This document shows positions 8,716-17,659 of a stretch of 64,000 nt of DNA, one piece after another; within the stretch, counting starts at the first letter, position 1, and every line of letters begins with the position of its first letter. The notes beneath the pieces are model-generated. The model saw only the letters and a list, made by a program, of their open reading frames with translations, was not told the origin of the DNA and did no database searches. Position numbers and translations under genes: made by a program. This stretch comes from Parasphingorhabdus halotolerans (GTDB taxonomy: Bacteria; Pseudomonadota; Alphaproteobacteria; Sphingomonadales; Sphingomonadaceae): the NCBI RefSeq assembly GCF_012516475.1, contig NZ_CP051217.1, positions 930,001-994,000 of the forward strand. The letters are read 5' to 3'.

Positions 8716-9843
8716 ATGCGTGCCGACGCTCAGGCCGCCGTTGACCGGATCAACGCCGCGCTTAGCCTTTTAAAGACCTCGCTCAACTGGGATGTCGCCC
8801 TGCGCCGTCTCGAAGAGCTCAACGCGCGCGTAGAAGACCCGACTTTGTGGGATGACCCCGCGCAAGCCCAAGCCGTGATGACCGAGCGTCGGCGGCTGGA
8901 CGAGAGCATCACTGCCGCAAAAGAGATCCAGCAGGAAATGGACGACGCACTGGAATTTATCGAAATGGCGGAGGAAGAAGGCGATACCGCGATAGCCAAT
9001 GAAGGTGCAGCATCGCTCGAAAAACTGGCCAACCGCGCCGACCGCGACAAGGTTCAGGCGCTGCTATCGGGTGAAGCGGACGGGCTCGACACCTATATAG
9101 AAATTCACGCAGGCGCTGGCGGGACCGAGAGCCAGGATTGGGCCGAAATGCTGCTGCGTATGTACCAGCGCTGGGCCGAGGGGCGCGGTTACAAGATCAG
9201 CATGGTCGATTATCAGGCGGGCGATCAGGCGGGAATCAAATCCGCCACGCTCGAGGTCAAAGGCGAGAATGCTTACGGCTATGCAAAAACCGAAAGCGGC
9301 GTCCACCGGCTGGTCCGCATCTCGCCGTTCGACAGCGCCGCGAAACGCCACACCAGCTTCTCCAGCGTTTGGGTCTATCCGGTGATCGACGACACGTTCG
9401 AGGTTGAAATCAACGAAGGTGACCTCAAGATCGACACCTACCGCGCATCCGGCTCCGGCGGCCAGCATGTCAACACCACCGACAGCGCCGTGCGCATCAC
9501 CCATCAGCCCACCGGTATCGTCGTCGCCTCGCAAAACGACCGCAGCCAGCACAAAAACCGCGCCACCGCGATGGGCATGCTCAAAGCGCGTCTCTATGAA
9601 GCCGAACTCCAGCGCCGCGAAGCCGAAGCCTCGGGCGAATATGAAGCCAAGACAGAAATCGGCTGGGGTCATCAAATCCGCAGCTATGTCCTGCAACCTT
9701 ACCAAATGGTCAAGGACCTGCGCACCGGCCACACCAGCAGTTCCCCTGGCGACGTGCTTGATGGCGGACTGGACGAATTCATCGCCGCAACGCTGGCGCA
9801 GAAGGTGACGGGGGAGAAGGTTGATGTGGAGGATGTGGAGTAG
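8716..9843 (+). CDS. prfB: Peptide chain release factor 2 (RF2)
   Basis: A 375-aa RF2 that ends translation at UGA and UAA codons. The SPF tripeptide that reads the stop codon is in VRISPFDSAAKRH near residue 204, and the peptidyl-tRNA hydrolysis motif GGQ is in ASGSGGQHVNTTDSAV near 247. Unlike the E. coli gene, the N-terminal frame (MRADAQAAVDRINAALSLL) runs straight through without an internal UGA, so no programmed +1 frameshift is used. Absence of the shift is common in alphaproteobacteria. The stop codon is followed by a 360-base gene-free stretch. Confidence 0.97.
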   Translation: MRADAQAAVDRINAALSLLKTSLNWDVALRRLEELNARVEDPTLWDDPAQAQAVMTERRRLDESITAAKEIQQEMDDALEFIEMAEEEGDTAIANEGAASLEKLANRADRDKVQALLSGEADGLDTYIEIHAGAGGTESQDWAEMLLRMYQRWAEGRGYKISMVDYQAGDQAGIKSATLEVKGENAYGYAKTESGVHRLVRISPFDSAAKRHTSFSSVWVYPVIDDTFEVEINEGDLKIDTYRASGSGGQHVNTTDSAVRITHQPTGIVVASQNDRSQHKNRATAMGMLKARLYEAELQRREAEASGEYEAKTEIGWGHQIRSYVLQPYQMVKDLRTGHTSSSPGDVLDGGLDEFIAATLAQKVTGEKVDVEDVE

Positions 9844-9921
9844 GAAGCCATGCATATACGTCACCCGTTTTGCTGGTTTTTTATGGCGACTATTGGGTGG
9901 GGAGCGGAATAGCTGGTTTTG

Positions 9922-10087
9922 GCCCTATTCTGTTGAAAAACTCATTTGCCTTTTCTGGCGTGGAATTTTCCAACCCAAACAGGGATAACGATGAAATGAT
10001 AGTTCATAATAGAGCGTGCCCTTGAATCAATCTTTCTCGAAATCCACGCCCGAGTAGTCAGCAACGAGTTTTTCAACAGAATAGGGC
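9922..10087. mobile_element. MITE-like element with 22-bp perfect terminal inverted repeats
   Basis: The 22 bases at 9922-9943 are repeated as a perfect reverse complement at 10066-10087, enclosing 122 bases with no coding frame. The repeat core CTATTCTGTTGAAAAACTC nearly matches the end of the IS1182-family remnant at 37522-37545 (CGATTCTTTTGAAAAACTC; two differences). I read it as a non-autonomous element mobilised by an IS1182-type transposase. No clear target duplication is visible. It fills most of the gap between prfB (9843) and the MarR gene (10204). Confidence 0.75.
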
Positions 10088-10149
10088 GGTGAGCAGCAAG
10101 CACAAACATTAAACCGTTAACTCTGGCAGCGAAAGCTGCCTTTTTACGG

Positions 10150-10194
10150 TTGCTGGAATAAATAATCATTGCATATAATAACGAATGTTATTAT
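10150..10194 (+). promoter_or_regulatory. Promoter and palindromic operator of the marR-emrAB operon
   Basis: ATAATAAC (10175-10182), GAAT, then GTTATTAT (10187-10194): 8-bp perfect arms with a 4-base spacer, nine bases before the MarR ATG. It overlaps a TATAAT -10 box (10174-10179) with TTGCTG at 10150-10155, 18 bases upstream, as a -35. The form and position fit autorepression by the MarR protein. Confidence 0.65.
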
Positions 10195-10203
10195 TTTGAT
10201 GAT

Positions 10204-10661
10204 ATGAGTGACAATATTGGTTTTTTGATCGGCGACATTTCTCGCTTGATCCGCCGCACGTTTGATGAACGCGCTAAGGAAATTGGGGTGACCCGGCCGC
10301 AGTGGAGGGTTCTCACATGGCTCCAACGAAACGAGGGAATTAGTCAGGGAGCACTTGCAGAATTGCTGGAACTGGACGCAATGACGATCTGTCGGATGGT
10401 TGATCGATTGGAGGCAGCAGAACTTGTAGAGCGTCGATCAGACCCCGCGACCGGAGGGCCTGGCAACTTTTTCTAACGCCAAAAGCGCTCTCGCTCACCG
10501 AGCAGCTCAAGCCGCTGGGCGAGCAATTATTGCAGGAAGCGCTCGATGGCATTGAAGCGCCGGAGCAGGAGCAATTGCAGCGTTTACTGGATCAAGTTCG
10601 CGCCTCCCTGCAGAGCATTGACGAGGCAGATGCTGATCGGAAGCAGGCCTCCAATGGCTGA
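10204..10661 (+). CDS. MarR-family transcriptional regulator (frameshifted as read)
   Basis: Winged-helix repressor, about 152 aa once one base is restored. The first part (DERAKEIGVTRPQWRVLTWL..GISQGALAELLELDAMTICRMVDRLEAAELVERRSDP) is a normal MarR DNA-binding domain. As read, the frame ends early at 10474-10476. With one more C in the run at 10443-10446 it continues through LFLTPKALSLTEQLKPLGEQL to the TGA at 10659-10661, giving normal MarR length. The restored end overlaps the start of the adjacent fusion-protein gene by 8 bases. It probably represses the efflux operon in which it lies, through the palindrome upstream. Whether the lost base is real or a sequencing error is open; I favour error. 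Confidence 0.8.
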
Positions 10662-11741
10662 TAACCCCAATCCCGAGATGGATGTTCTCGAACCGCAAAT
10701 CGCGCTCGCCAACCAGTCCAATACCAAACGCTCGCTCTCGCGACGGATTTTGACAATTCTGCTCATGCTTTCTGTTCCGCTCGCTCTCGCCGGTTTCGGC
10801 GTATATTATTGGATTACCAGTGCGCGTTATGCCTCTACTGACAATGCCTATGTCCAACAGAATATCGTATCCATTTCTCCTGAAATTGGCGGGAAAATTG
10901 TTGAAGTAGCCGTTAGTGAAAGCCAACTGGTGAAAACGGGCGACTTGCTTTTCGCGATTGACCCGGTTCCGTTTGAACTGGCAGTATCTCAAGCCAATGC
11001 CCGAATAGCGGGTGCCCAGGTAGACGTTCAAAGCCTTCAGGCGGATTATCAGGTCAGCGGCGTGGACATCGAAGTTGCCAGAAAAGACATCGAATTTGCG
11101 CTCGCCAACTATAATCGTCAGGCGGCATTGATGGAGCGCGGGTTTAACACCCGTGCGAAAATGGAGGTGGCGCAAAATGAAGTGGACCGCGCGCGTGCCG
11201 AATTGCGGTCCGCACAGGCCAATGTCTTTGCAAAAAAAGCACGCTTGTCAAACGGACCAGCAGCACCCGGTGAAAATCCTGACGTCGCCAATGCCAAGGT
11301 GGAGAAGGAGCAAGCTCTGCTCAATCTTGCACGTACCCGCGTCAGAGCCCCGTTTCGGGACGAGTCGCACAATCAACGCGGCTGCAAATGGGGCAAATGA
11401 TGGTGTCCGGCCTCCCCGCCGTATCGATCGTGGATGACCAGAACAGCTGGATAGAAGCAAATTTTAAAGAAACCGACCTTGCGAAAATGAAAGTGGGGCA
11501 GAAAGCGGAAATCACATTTGATGCCTATCCTGACCTTATTCTAAAAGGCCGCGTAGATAGCATCGGCGCAGGCACCGGATCGGAATTTTCTGTCCTTCCC
11601 GCGCAAAATGCCAATGGCAATTGGGTCAAGGTTACCCAGCGGGTTCCGGTGCGGATCAAAATACTGGATAAATCAAAAAGGCAACTGATCGCCGGACTTT
11701 CTGCAGAAGTGACTGTCGATCTGCAAACCGGTCGGGAGTGA
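10654..11741 (+). CDS. emrA: HlyD/EmrA-type membrane fusion protein (frameshifted as read)
   Basis: Periplasmic adaptor of a drug efflux pump, linking EmrB in the inner membrane to an outer-membrane channel. It has a cytoplasmic N-tail, one membrane helix (ILLMLSVPLALAGFGVYYWI), the biotinyl-lipoyl half YVQQNIVSISPEIGGKIVEVAV, a coiled-coil hairpin (about 105-200), and a second half SGLPAVSIVDDQNSWIEANFKE with a beta-barrel. As read, the frame stops at 11398-11400 after APFRDES. Adding one G to the run at 11357-11359 restores APFRGRVAQSTRLQMGQMMVSG and a 362-aa protein. The start is ATG 10654, overlapping the MarR end; the stop overlaps the emrB GTG. Confidence 0.85.
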
Positions 11742-13288
11742 TTTCCAGCGACCCCAACAAAGCCGCGTTGCCGGTCGACAATCGGCTGCTGCTGACCATT
11801 GCTGTGATGTTGGGCAATATCATGCAGATATTGGATTCCACCATCGCCAACGTCGCGCTCCCCCACATGCAATCCGGCTTGGGAGCAACTTTGGATACCG
11901 TAACATGGGTTTTGACCAGCTATATATTGGCTGCAGCCATTGCCATCCCGATCACCGGCTGGGTCGCGGACCGTATCGGCTCGCGCAACCTGTTTCTGCT
12001 GTCGATTATCGGTTTCACGGTTTCATCCATGCTATGCGCGACGGCGTCCTCTCTCGAATTGCTGGTATTTTACCGGGTCATTCAGGGGCTGTCCGGTGCG
12101 TTCATCATGCCGCTTTCCCAGACCGTCATGCTCGATATCAATCCTCCGAAAAACCATCCGCAAGCCATGGCAATCTGGGGTATGGGCATCATGATCGCGC
12201 CGATAATGGGTCCGATAATTGGCGGATATTTGACGGAGAATTTTAGCTGGGAATGGATTTTTCTGATCAACGTGCCGATAGGCATTGTAACATTCGTGAT
12301 GCTTTGGACACTTTTGCCCTCCCGTCCGATTACCCGCCGCAAGTTTGACCTTTTCGGTTATCTACTGTTCGCCACATTTATTGCTTCATTTCAGCTAATG
12401 CTTGATCGCGGCAATGGAGAAGATTGGTTCGAAAGCTGGGAAATCATTATCGAATTCGGCATTGCTGCGGGCGCCATATGGATTTTTGCAATTCATATGG
12501 CGACTGCCAATAATACGTTCCTGTCGCGAGAATTGTTCCAAAACCGAAACCTGGTTACAGCTATGTTGTTAATGATTGTAGCAGGCGTTGCGATGTTCTC
12601 GACCATGGCATTGCTGCCACCCATGCTCCAGAATATTTATCATTATACACCAATAGATGCCGGCATATTACTAGCGCCACGCGGCATTGGCGTATTTTTT
12701 GGCATGGCAATCGGCAGTCGATTGGCGACCGTAGTTGATGCCCGCTATATTGTGGCGACCGGGATGGCACTTGCCTCCTATTCTGCCTGGATGATGACCG
12801 GATGGAGTTTGGAAATGGAATACTGGCCGATTATCGCCAGCGGAGTTGTTCAGGGATTGGGTATGGGCGCGCTATTTGTTACGATGAACATACTGGCCTT
12901 CACCACTTTATCTCCGGCTCTGCGCACTGATGGGGCCAGCTTGCTCAATCTTTCGCGTACCATCGGCGCGTCAGTGGGTATAGCGGTATTTGTCGGTTTA
13001 CTCGGTCGTAACTGGCAAACCAGCCATGCAGATATTGCAGGCAATGTTACCGAAGCCCAGCTGTCACCGCTTAGTCCATCCAACATAGGCAGGCTGGGGC
13101 AATATGGCGAACAGGCGATGATGATGATCAACGGTGAAGTAAACCGGCAAGCGCTGATGATCGCCTATATCGACGATTTTTGGCTAATGGCTGTTGTTAC
13201 CGCTTTGTGTATCCCGCTGGTCTTCCTGATGAAAAAACCCCAACGGATCGAATTGGATTCAGCAGAAAGCGCCACTATCGCGCATTAG
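11738..13288 (+). CDS. emrB: DHA2-family MFS drug efflux transporter (EmrB/QacA type)
   Basis: A 516-aa inner-membrane proton antiporter with 14 predicted helices. DHA2 signatures are MQILDSTIANVALPHMQ in helix 1, WVADRIGSRNLFLLSI (motif A) and GWGMGIMIAPIMGPIIGGYL-like sequence in helix 5 (motif C, here MGIMIAPIMGPIIGGYLTE). The start is GTG 11738, overlapping the fusion-protein stop as GTGA, so translation is probably coupled. It exports lipophilic toxic compounds together with the EmrA-type adaptor; the substrate is unknown. No terminator is visible directly downstream. Confidence 0.92.
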   Translation: MISSDPNKAALPVDNRLLLTIAVMLGNIMQILDSTIANVALPHMQSGLGATLDTVTWVLTSYILAAAIAIPITGWVADRIGSRNLFLLSIIGFTVSSMLCATASSLELLVFYRVIQGLSGAFIMPLSQTVMLDINPPKNHPQAMAIWGMGIMIAPIMGPIIGGYLTENFSWEWIFLINVPIGIVTFVMLWTLLPSRPITRRKFDLFGYLLFATFIASFQLMLDRGNGEDWFESWEIIIEFGIAAGAIWIFAIHMATANNTFLSRELFQNRNLVTAMLLMIVAGVAMFSTMALLPPMLQNIYHYTPIDAGILLAPRGIGVFFGMAIGSRLATVVDARYIVATGMALASYSAWMMTGWSLEMEYWPIIASGVVQGLGMGALFVTMNILAFTTLSPALRTDGASLLNLSRTIGASVGIAVFVGLLGRNWQTSHADIAGNVTEAQLSPLSPSNIGRLGQYGEQAMMMINGEVNRQALMIAYIDDFWLMAVVTALCIPLVFLMKKPQRIELDSAESATIAH

Positions 13289-13615
13289 CCTTTCTATGAA
13301 CGTGTGCCTGTTCTCGCGGCTCCGTGTTTACCGGATCAATGAAGATCAATCCCTCGCGGCAACGGACTGGGCTAATCGCATATTGAGCAAATACGAAAAC
13401 TAGCATCAACGCAACGCGGCTTGCGGTGCTTCATTTTGAACGTCAGCTTTTGACGTAATCCAATTTAGTCTCCGAGTTGCTGCATCTGGGGCGGTAGCGG
13501 TAGGCCGGCTATTTGATTTGCCTTGTGCTCTTGAGCGTTCAAAGCAGAAATTCCACAAGCCCCTTTCCTACATATAACCATATAGGTTAACAGACTGCCT
13601 TTACCCGAGGCACAA
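13289..13615. other. 327-base gap with a possible operator; no gene seen
   Basis: I find no convincing gene. The only frame of note is a minus-strand one ending LNAQEHKANQIAGLPLPPQMQQ, without a family match. An inverted motif TAACCATATAGGTTA (about 13576-13590) lies about 25 bases before the next gene's ATG and resembles ArsR-type operator half-sites. Confidence 0.4.
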
Positions 13616-14421
13616 ATGACCATCAACGCTCCCCCAATCACCCGGAAAACGGCACGGACAATCCCGCCGGCATCCCTCATGACCAAAACCCCGACTCCAC
13701 ACCCGACTCCCCGCCCGATTTCGCCCCTGTCCCGCTAAAATACTATCGCCACGATGGCTGGACACCCGAACGCCAGCGGGATTTTATTGATGCGCTGGCG
13801 CGGAGCGGGTCTGTGGTGAATGCGGCGCGGAGCATCGGGATGGGGCATGCCAAAGTCTATGATCTGCGCAACCGGCCAGGAGCAGAGGAGTTTGCCGCCG
13901 CCTGGGACGATGCGATTGCCAAGGCGACCGATCAGGTGCATCATGTGCTGGTCGATCACGCAGTCAACGGCGCGGTGGAGCCGATCATGTTTGGTGGCGT
14001 GCAGGTCGGCGAATTTCGGCGTTATAATTACCGGATGATGATGTGGCTGCTGCGCCATCACAAGCCGGAACAGTTCAACCCTCGCCAGGATGCGCAAGGC
14101 AGCGACGCCCCTGCCCTTTCCGATCAGCAGATGAAGGCGCTGAAGGCGGAATGGCGCGCCGAATGGGAGGCAGAGCGCGCCGCTAAAGACAAGGTGCAAA
14201 TGGAGGAGTTTCTGGCCGCACAGGAAAAGCGCAAGGCCGAGCATCAGGCTGATTTCCATGCAAAAATCGAGACAATGCGCACACGGATGATCGCGAACTA
14301 TGAACGCGGCGATCGGGCCGGTGGCCAGAATGATGGCCAGACTGATGGCCAAAATGATGGTCAAACTGGCGATCGGGCCAGCCAACAAAAAAGCGCTTTA
14401 ATCCGGCGCGGGCGAGCGTGA
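13616..14421 (+). CDS. Terminase-small-subunit-like / conserved sphingomonad hypothetical (frameshifted as read)
   Basis: About 268 aa after correction. The core PERQRDFIDALARSGSVVNAARSIGM resembles the helix-turn-helix at the start of phage terminase small subunits. It is followed by a basic, charged coiled coil (MKALKAEWRAEWEAERAAKDK) and a degenerate tail repeating GGQNDGQTDGQNDGQTGD. From ATG 13616 the frame breaks in the C run at 13631-13635; one more C gives MTINAPPNHPENGTDNPAG and joins the long frame. No other phage genes are nearby, so it is a stand-alone gene, as often in sphingomonads. Function is unknown. Confidence 0.6.
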
Positions 14422-14588
14422 TGGAAATGCTGGTTTATGACGAGGTGGCCGGCGACGGGGCCGCCCGGGAGGATGCGGATGATCCGGGCCATGAACCCAA
14501 GGACGATCCCGGTAAGGCGGTGCGCGACAAGATGGGTTTCCCGCCGCTCGCGAAAAACGATCCCGCGGAGGGTGGCACAAAAATTTAA
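14421..14588 (+). CDS. Small acidic hypothetical protein, 55 aa
   Basis: ATG at 14421 overlaps the stop of the previous gene (TGATG), a typical coupled arrangement. It encodes MEMLVYDEVAGDGAARED.. with an Asp/Glu/Pro-rich middle and ends PAEGGTKI. No family recognised. The coupling and the biased, hydrophilic composition support a real gene, but weakly. Confidence 0.4.
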   Translation: MEMLVYDEVAGDGAAREDADDPGHEPKDDPGKAVRDKMGFPPLAKNDPAEGGTKI

Positions 14589-14643
14589 GGGTGGCGGATT
14601 GACAGGGATTGCGCCGGTTGCCGCCGTCCCTAGTCAGTTAGTC

Positions 14644-15462
14644 ATGACTTTGACGCGTCTTGAACATTCTATTTTTGAGAAAACTGTAAAACCGTACGCC
14701 CTGACGGGATCGGCGATAATCGGCGCGTTGTTGTTCGCAGCGCCGCTCGCTTCCTGCAAACGTGTTGAATATCCTGATGCTTCACGGCCCGAAACCGCGC
14801 GAGCTTATCCACCGGCTTCGCGGCCAGTTGCTAAACTTGCTGGCAATGAATGGTCCACCGAAACGGCGCGGGACAATCGCGGCGAGGCGGAAGAGATCAT
14901 GAACGCGGCGGGCTTGAAACCGGGCATGACGGTGGCCGATATTGGCGCGGGTGAAGGCTATTATACCGTTCGGCTGGCTGAAAAAGTGGGTGCAGATGGT
15001 CGGGTGCTGGCGCAGGATATTGACGAGGGCGCGATCAAGCGCCTGGCTGATCGTGTAGCGCGGGATGCGCTGGACAATGTGTCGATCAAGCTGGGAGCAG
15101 GCGATGATCCGCGATTGCCGGAAAACAGCTTTGACCGCATTTTCCTGGTCCACATGTATCATGAGGTGCGCGAGCCCTATGCATTTCTGTCCCGGCTGCG
15201 GGCGGCGATCAAGACAGACAGCGACGGCGGCTATTCCAAGGACAGCGGCGAGGTGATTGTGGTGGATGTGGACCGGCCATTTGCCCAGCACGGTATTCCG
15301 CCCAAGCAGCTGTTCTGCGAGTTTGAGGCGGTGGGTTATGAGCTGATCGGCTTTATGGAGCGTCCGGAGCTTGGCGGCTATTTCGCGCGGTTCCGCCCGA
15401 AAGGGGATGCGCTGCTGCCGGGCAAGATCAAGCCGTGCAAGCTTGATCCCAAGGCTGGTTAA
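14644..15462 (+). CDS. Class I SAM-dependent methyltransferase with an N-terminal lipobox
   Basis: 272 aa. After a short basic N-terminus there is a hydrophobic stretch ending FAAPLASC (Cys38), which reads as a type II signal peptide or a membrane anchor. The catalytic domain has the SAM motif VADIGAGEGYYTVRLAEKVG near 98-117, the acidic loop QDIDEGAIKRL, and post-motif strand RIFLVHMYHEV. The best start is ATG 14644; the frame is open further upstream but has no better initiation site. A methyltransferase outside the cytoplasm would have no SAM, so either the lipobox is a false positive with the domain on the cytoplasmic side, or the domain has another role. Substrate unknown. Confidence 0.75.
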   Translation: MTLTRLEHSIFEKTVKPYALTGSAIIGALLFAAPLASCKRVEYPDASRPETARAYPPASRPVAKLAGNEWSTETARDNRGEAEEIMNAAGLKPGMTVADIGAGEGYYTVRLAEKVGADGRVLAQDIDEGAIKRLADRVARDALDNVSIKLGAGDDPRLPENSFDRIFLVHMYHEVREPYAFLSRLRAAIKTDSDGGYSKDSGEVIVVDVDRPFAQHGIPPKQLFCEFEAVGYELIGFMERPELGGYFARFRPKGDALLPGKIKPCKLDPKAG

Positions 15463-15477
15463 CCTGTTCTTGCAAGA

Positions 15478-15693
15478 CTAATGAGACATAGCCTGGTTGC
15501 TGGTTTCTGGCGTCTGCGATTTTGCTTTGCGCAGAATTCGTCTCCAATGCTTGCGATCCCGGCTGGTGCTGGACTGGTCATGCACGCGTTCACGCAAAAC
15601 CGAAAGGGTTTCATCGCCATATCTGCTAAATAAATACTGGATCTCGGTGGCGTCTTTCCGGCGATACTCAGACGACTCAAATAGAAAAAACAT
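15478..15693 (-). CDS. Small conserved-type hypothetical protein, 71 aa
   Basis: Starts MFFLFESSEYRRKDA and continues with a helical, charged segment IQYLFSRYGDETLSVLRERV and a basic end RDRKHWRRILRKAKSQ. The pattern is that of a small nucleic-acid- or membrane-associated protein, but I cannot name a family. It lies 90 bases downstream of lepA on the same strand. I chose the ATG at 15693 over one 60 bases upstream because the extra residues look non-coding. Confidence 0.5.
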   Translation of the reverse strand: MFFLFESSEYRRKDATEIQYLFSRYGDETLSVLRERVHDQSSTSRDRKHWRRILRKAKSQTPETSNQAMSH

Positions 15694-15762
15694 TGTTCGA
15701 CTCCGACAGTAGCGCGACCCGGAGAATCGTTCTTTACACGCGTTTACAACCAATTTGAACCC

Positions 15763-15784
15763 AATTTACCATTTATGGTAAATT
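15763..15784. repeat. AT-rich perfect palindrome at the lepA stop
   Basis: AATTTACCAT (15763-15772), TT, ATGGTAAATT (15775-15784): 10-bp perfect arms ending inside the lepA stop codon. It has no T-run, so it is more likely an mRNA 3'-end hairpin or protein site than a classical terminator. Confidence 0.55.
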
Positions 15785-17599
15785 AATTTTCATCACCCAT
15801 TTTCAGTGCAGCAATAAAAGCTTCCTGCGGAATCGACACATTGCCGTATTCGCGCATCTTCGCTTTACCCTTCTTCTGCTTGTCGAGCAGCTTCTTCTTG
15901 CGGGAGATATCGCCACCATAGCATTTGGCCGTCACATCCTTACGCATTGCCGCAATGGTTTCACGCGCGATTACCTTGCCGCCAATCGCCGCCTGAACGG
16001 GAATCTTAAACAGATGCCGCGGGATCAAATCCTTGAGGCGCTCACACATATGACGGCCCCGTGCTTCGGCGGCATCTCGGTGCACAATCATGCTCAGGGC
16101 GTCAACGGGATCACCGTTAACGAGGATATTCATTTTCACGAGTTGTCCGCTGCGTAGACCAATCTGGTGATAGTCAAAGCTCGCATAACCGCGCGAAATG
16201 CTTTTCAGCCGGTCATAGAAATCAAAAACAACCTCGTTGAGCGGCAACTCATAAACAACCTGTGCACGATCCCGACATAAGTCAGGTTTTTCTGAACGCC
16301 CCTGCGGTCCTGGCAAAGTTTCAAAATTCCACCGAGATATTCGTCGGGACAATAGATTGTGGCCTCAATCCAGGGCTCTTCAATATCCGATATTTTAACA
16401 ACATCCGGCATGTCCGCCGGATTGTGCAGAAATTGTTCCGATCCATCGTTCATAACCATCCGATAAACCACCGAAGGAGCCGTTGTGATAAGATCAAGAT
16501 CATATTCGCGGGTCAAGCGTTCCTGAATGATTTCCAGGTGCAGCAAGCCCAGAAAACCGCAACGGAAGCCCTGCCCCAATGCAGCACTGGTTTCCATTTC
16601 AAAGGTGAAGCTGGCATCATTCAAACGCAATTTGCCAATACTTTCCCGCAGTTTCTCGAAATCGGCTGCATCAACAGGAAAAAGTCCGCAGAATACAACC
16701 GATTGCACTTCCTTAAAGCCCGGCAGAGGTTCCGTCGCCCCTCCTTTAACGGTGGTGATCGTATCACCCACGGCAGTCTGGGAAACCTCTTTGATCTGCG
16801 CGGTGATGAACCCGATTTCGCCAGCAGCCAACTCAGGCAATAACTCAATTTTTGGCCGCATACAGCCCACACGGTCGATGAGATGTTCAGTCCCCTGCGC
16901 CATAAACTTGATCCGCTGGCCTTTGGTAATAAAGCCATCAATGACCCGCACCAAAATCACCACGCCAAGATATGGATCGTACCAGCTATCCACCAGCATG
17001 GCTTTGAGCGGCGCGTTGCGATCTCCACCTGGTGGCGGGATTTTTGCAACCAGTTGTTCCAGAATATCTTCGATTCCGATACCGGACTTAGCAGAGGCCA
17101 ACACCGCTTCCGATGCGTCGATACCGATAATCTCTTCAATCTCGTGACGCACACGCTCCGGCTCTGCAGCGGGCAAATCCACTTTATTCAGCACCGGAAT
17201 TATTTCGTGATCATGTTCGATGGACTGATAGACATTTGCAAGCGTCTGCGCTTCCACGCCTTGAGCAGCGTCCACTACCAGCAAAGCGCCTTCGCATGCC
17301 GCCAGCGAACGCGATACTTCATAAGCGAAATCGACATGGCCCGGCGTATCCATGAGGCTCAGCTCATAAGTCTCACCGTTTTTCGCTGTATAGCTGAGCC
17401 GCACGGTTTGCGCCTTGATCGTAATTCCGCGCTCGCGTTCAATGTCCATATTATCAAGTACTTGCTCGCTCATTTCGCGCTCGGTGAGCCCGCCTGTATG
17501 CTGGATCAACCGGTCGGCAAGCGTCGACTTGCCGTGGTCAATATGGGCAATAATGGAGAAGTTACGGATATGTGCTTGAGAATAGGAGGATTCTGTCAT
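15783..17599 (-). CDS. lepA: Elongation factor 4 / back-translocating GTPase LepA (frameshifted as read)
   Basis: 605 aa once one base is restored, the normal length. LepA acts on the ribosome under stress and in initiation. The GTPase domain has [13 protein letters not shown] (P-loop), DTPGHVDF (G3) and LNKVDLP (G4), followed by the domain II-IV elongation-factor fold and the LepA-specific basic C-terminus ending [20 protein letters not shown]. As read, the frame is broken near residue 443: VGIVHRL appears in place of [20 protein letters not shown]. One more base in the run at 16271-16273 restores it. A conserved gene with an otherwise clean sequence is probably intact in the organism. Upstream on the same strand are an acetyltransferase and mrcA. 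Confidence 0.93.
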
Positions 17600-17659
17600 G
17601 CCGCGCGATTAGCAGGGGTCTTGGTTGATGTCAGTAGGGAAACGCCCACCGGCGCGAGA

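Noticed and set aside
8716..8800. Programmed frameshift in prfB
   Set aside because: The frame runs through without an internal UGA.
9064..9864. 266-codon minus-strand frame inside prfB
   Set aside because: The opposite strand encodes a complete RF2 with GGQ and SPF; the antisense frame has no family features.
13465..13686. Minus-strand 73-codon frame between emrB and the terminase-like gene
   Set aside because: It overlaps the better-supported plus-strand start at 13616, and its composition gives no family.
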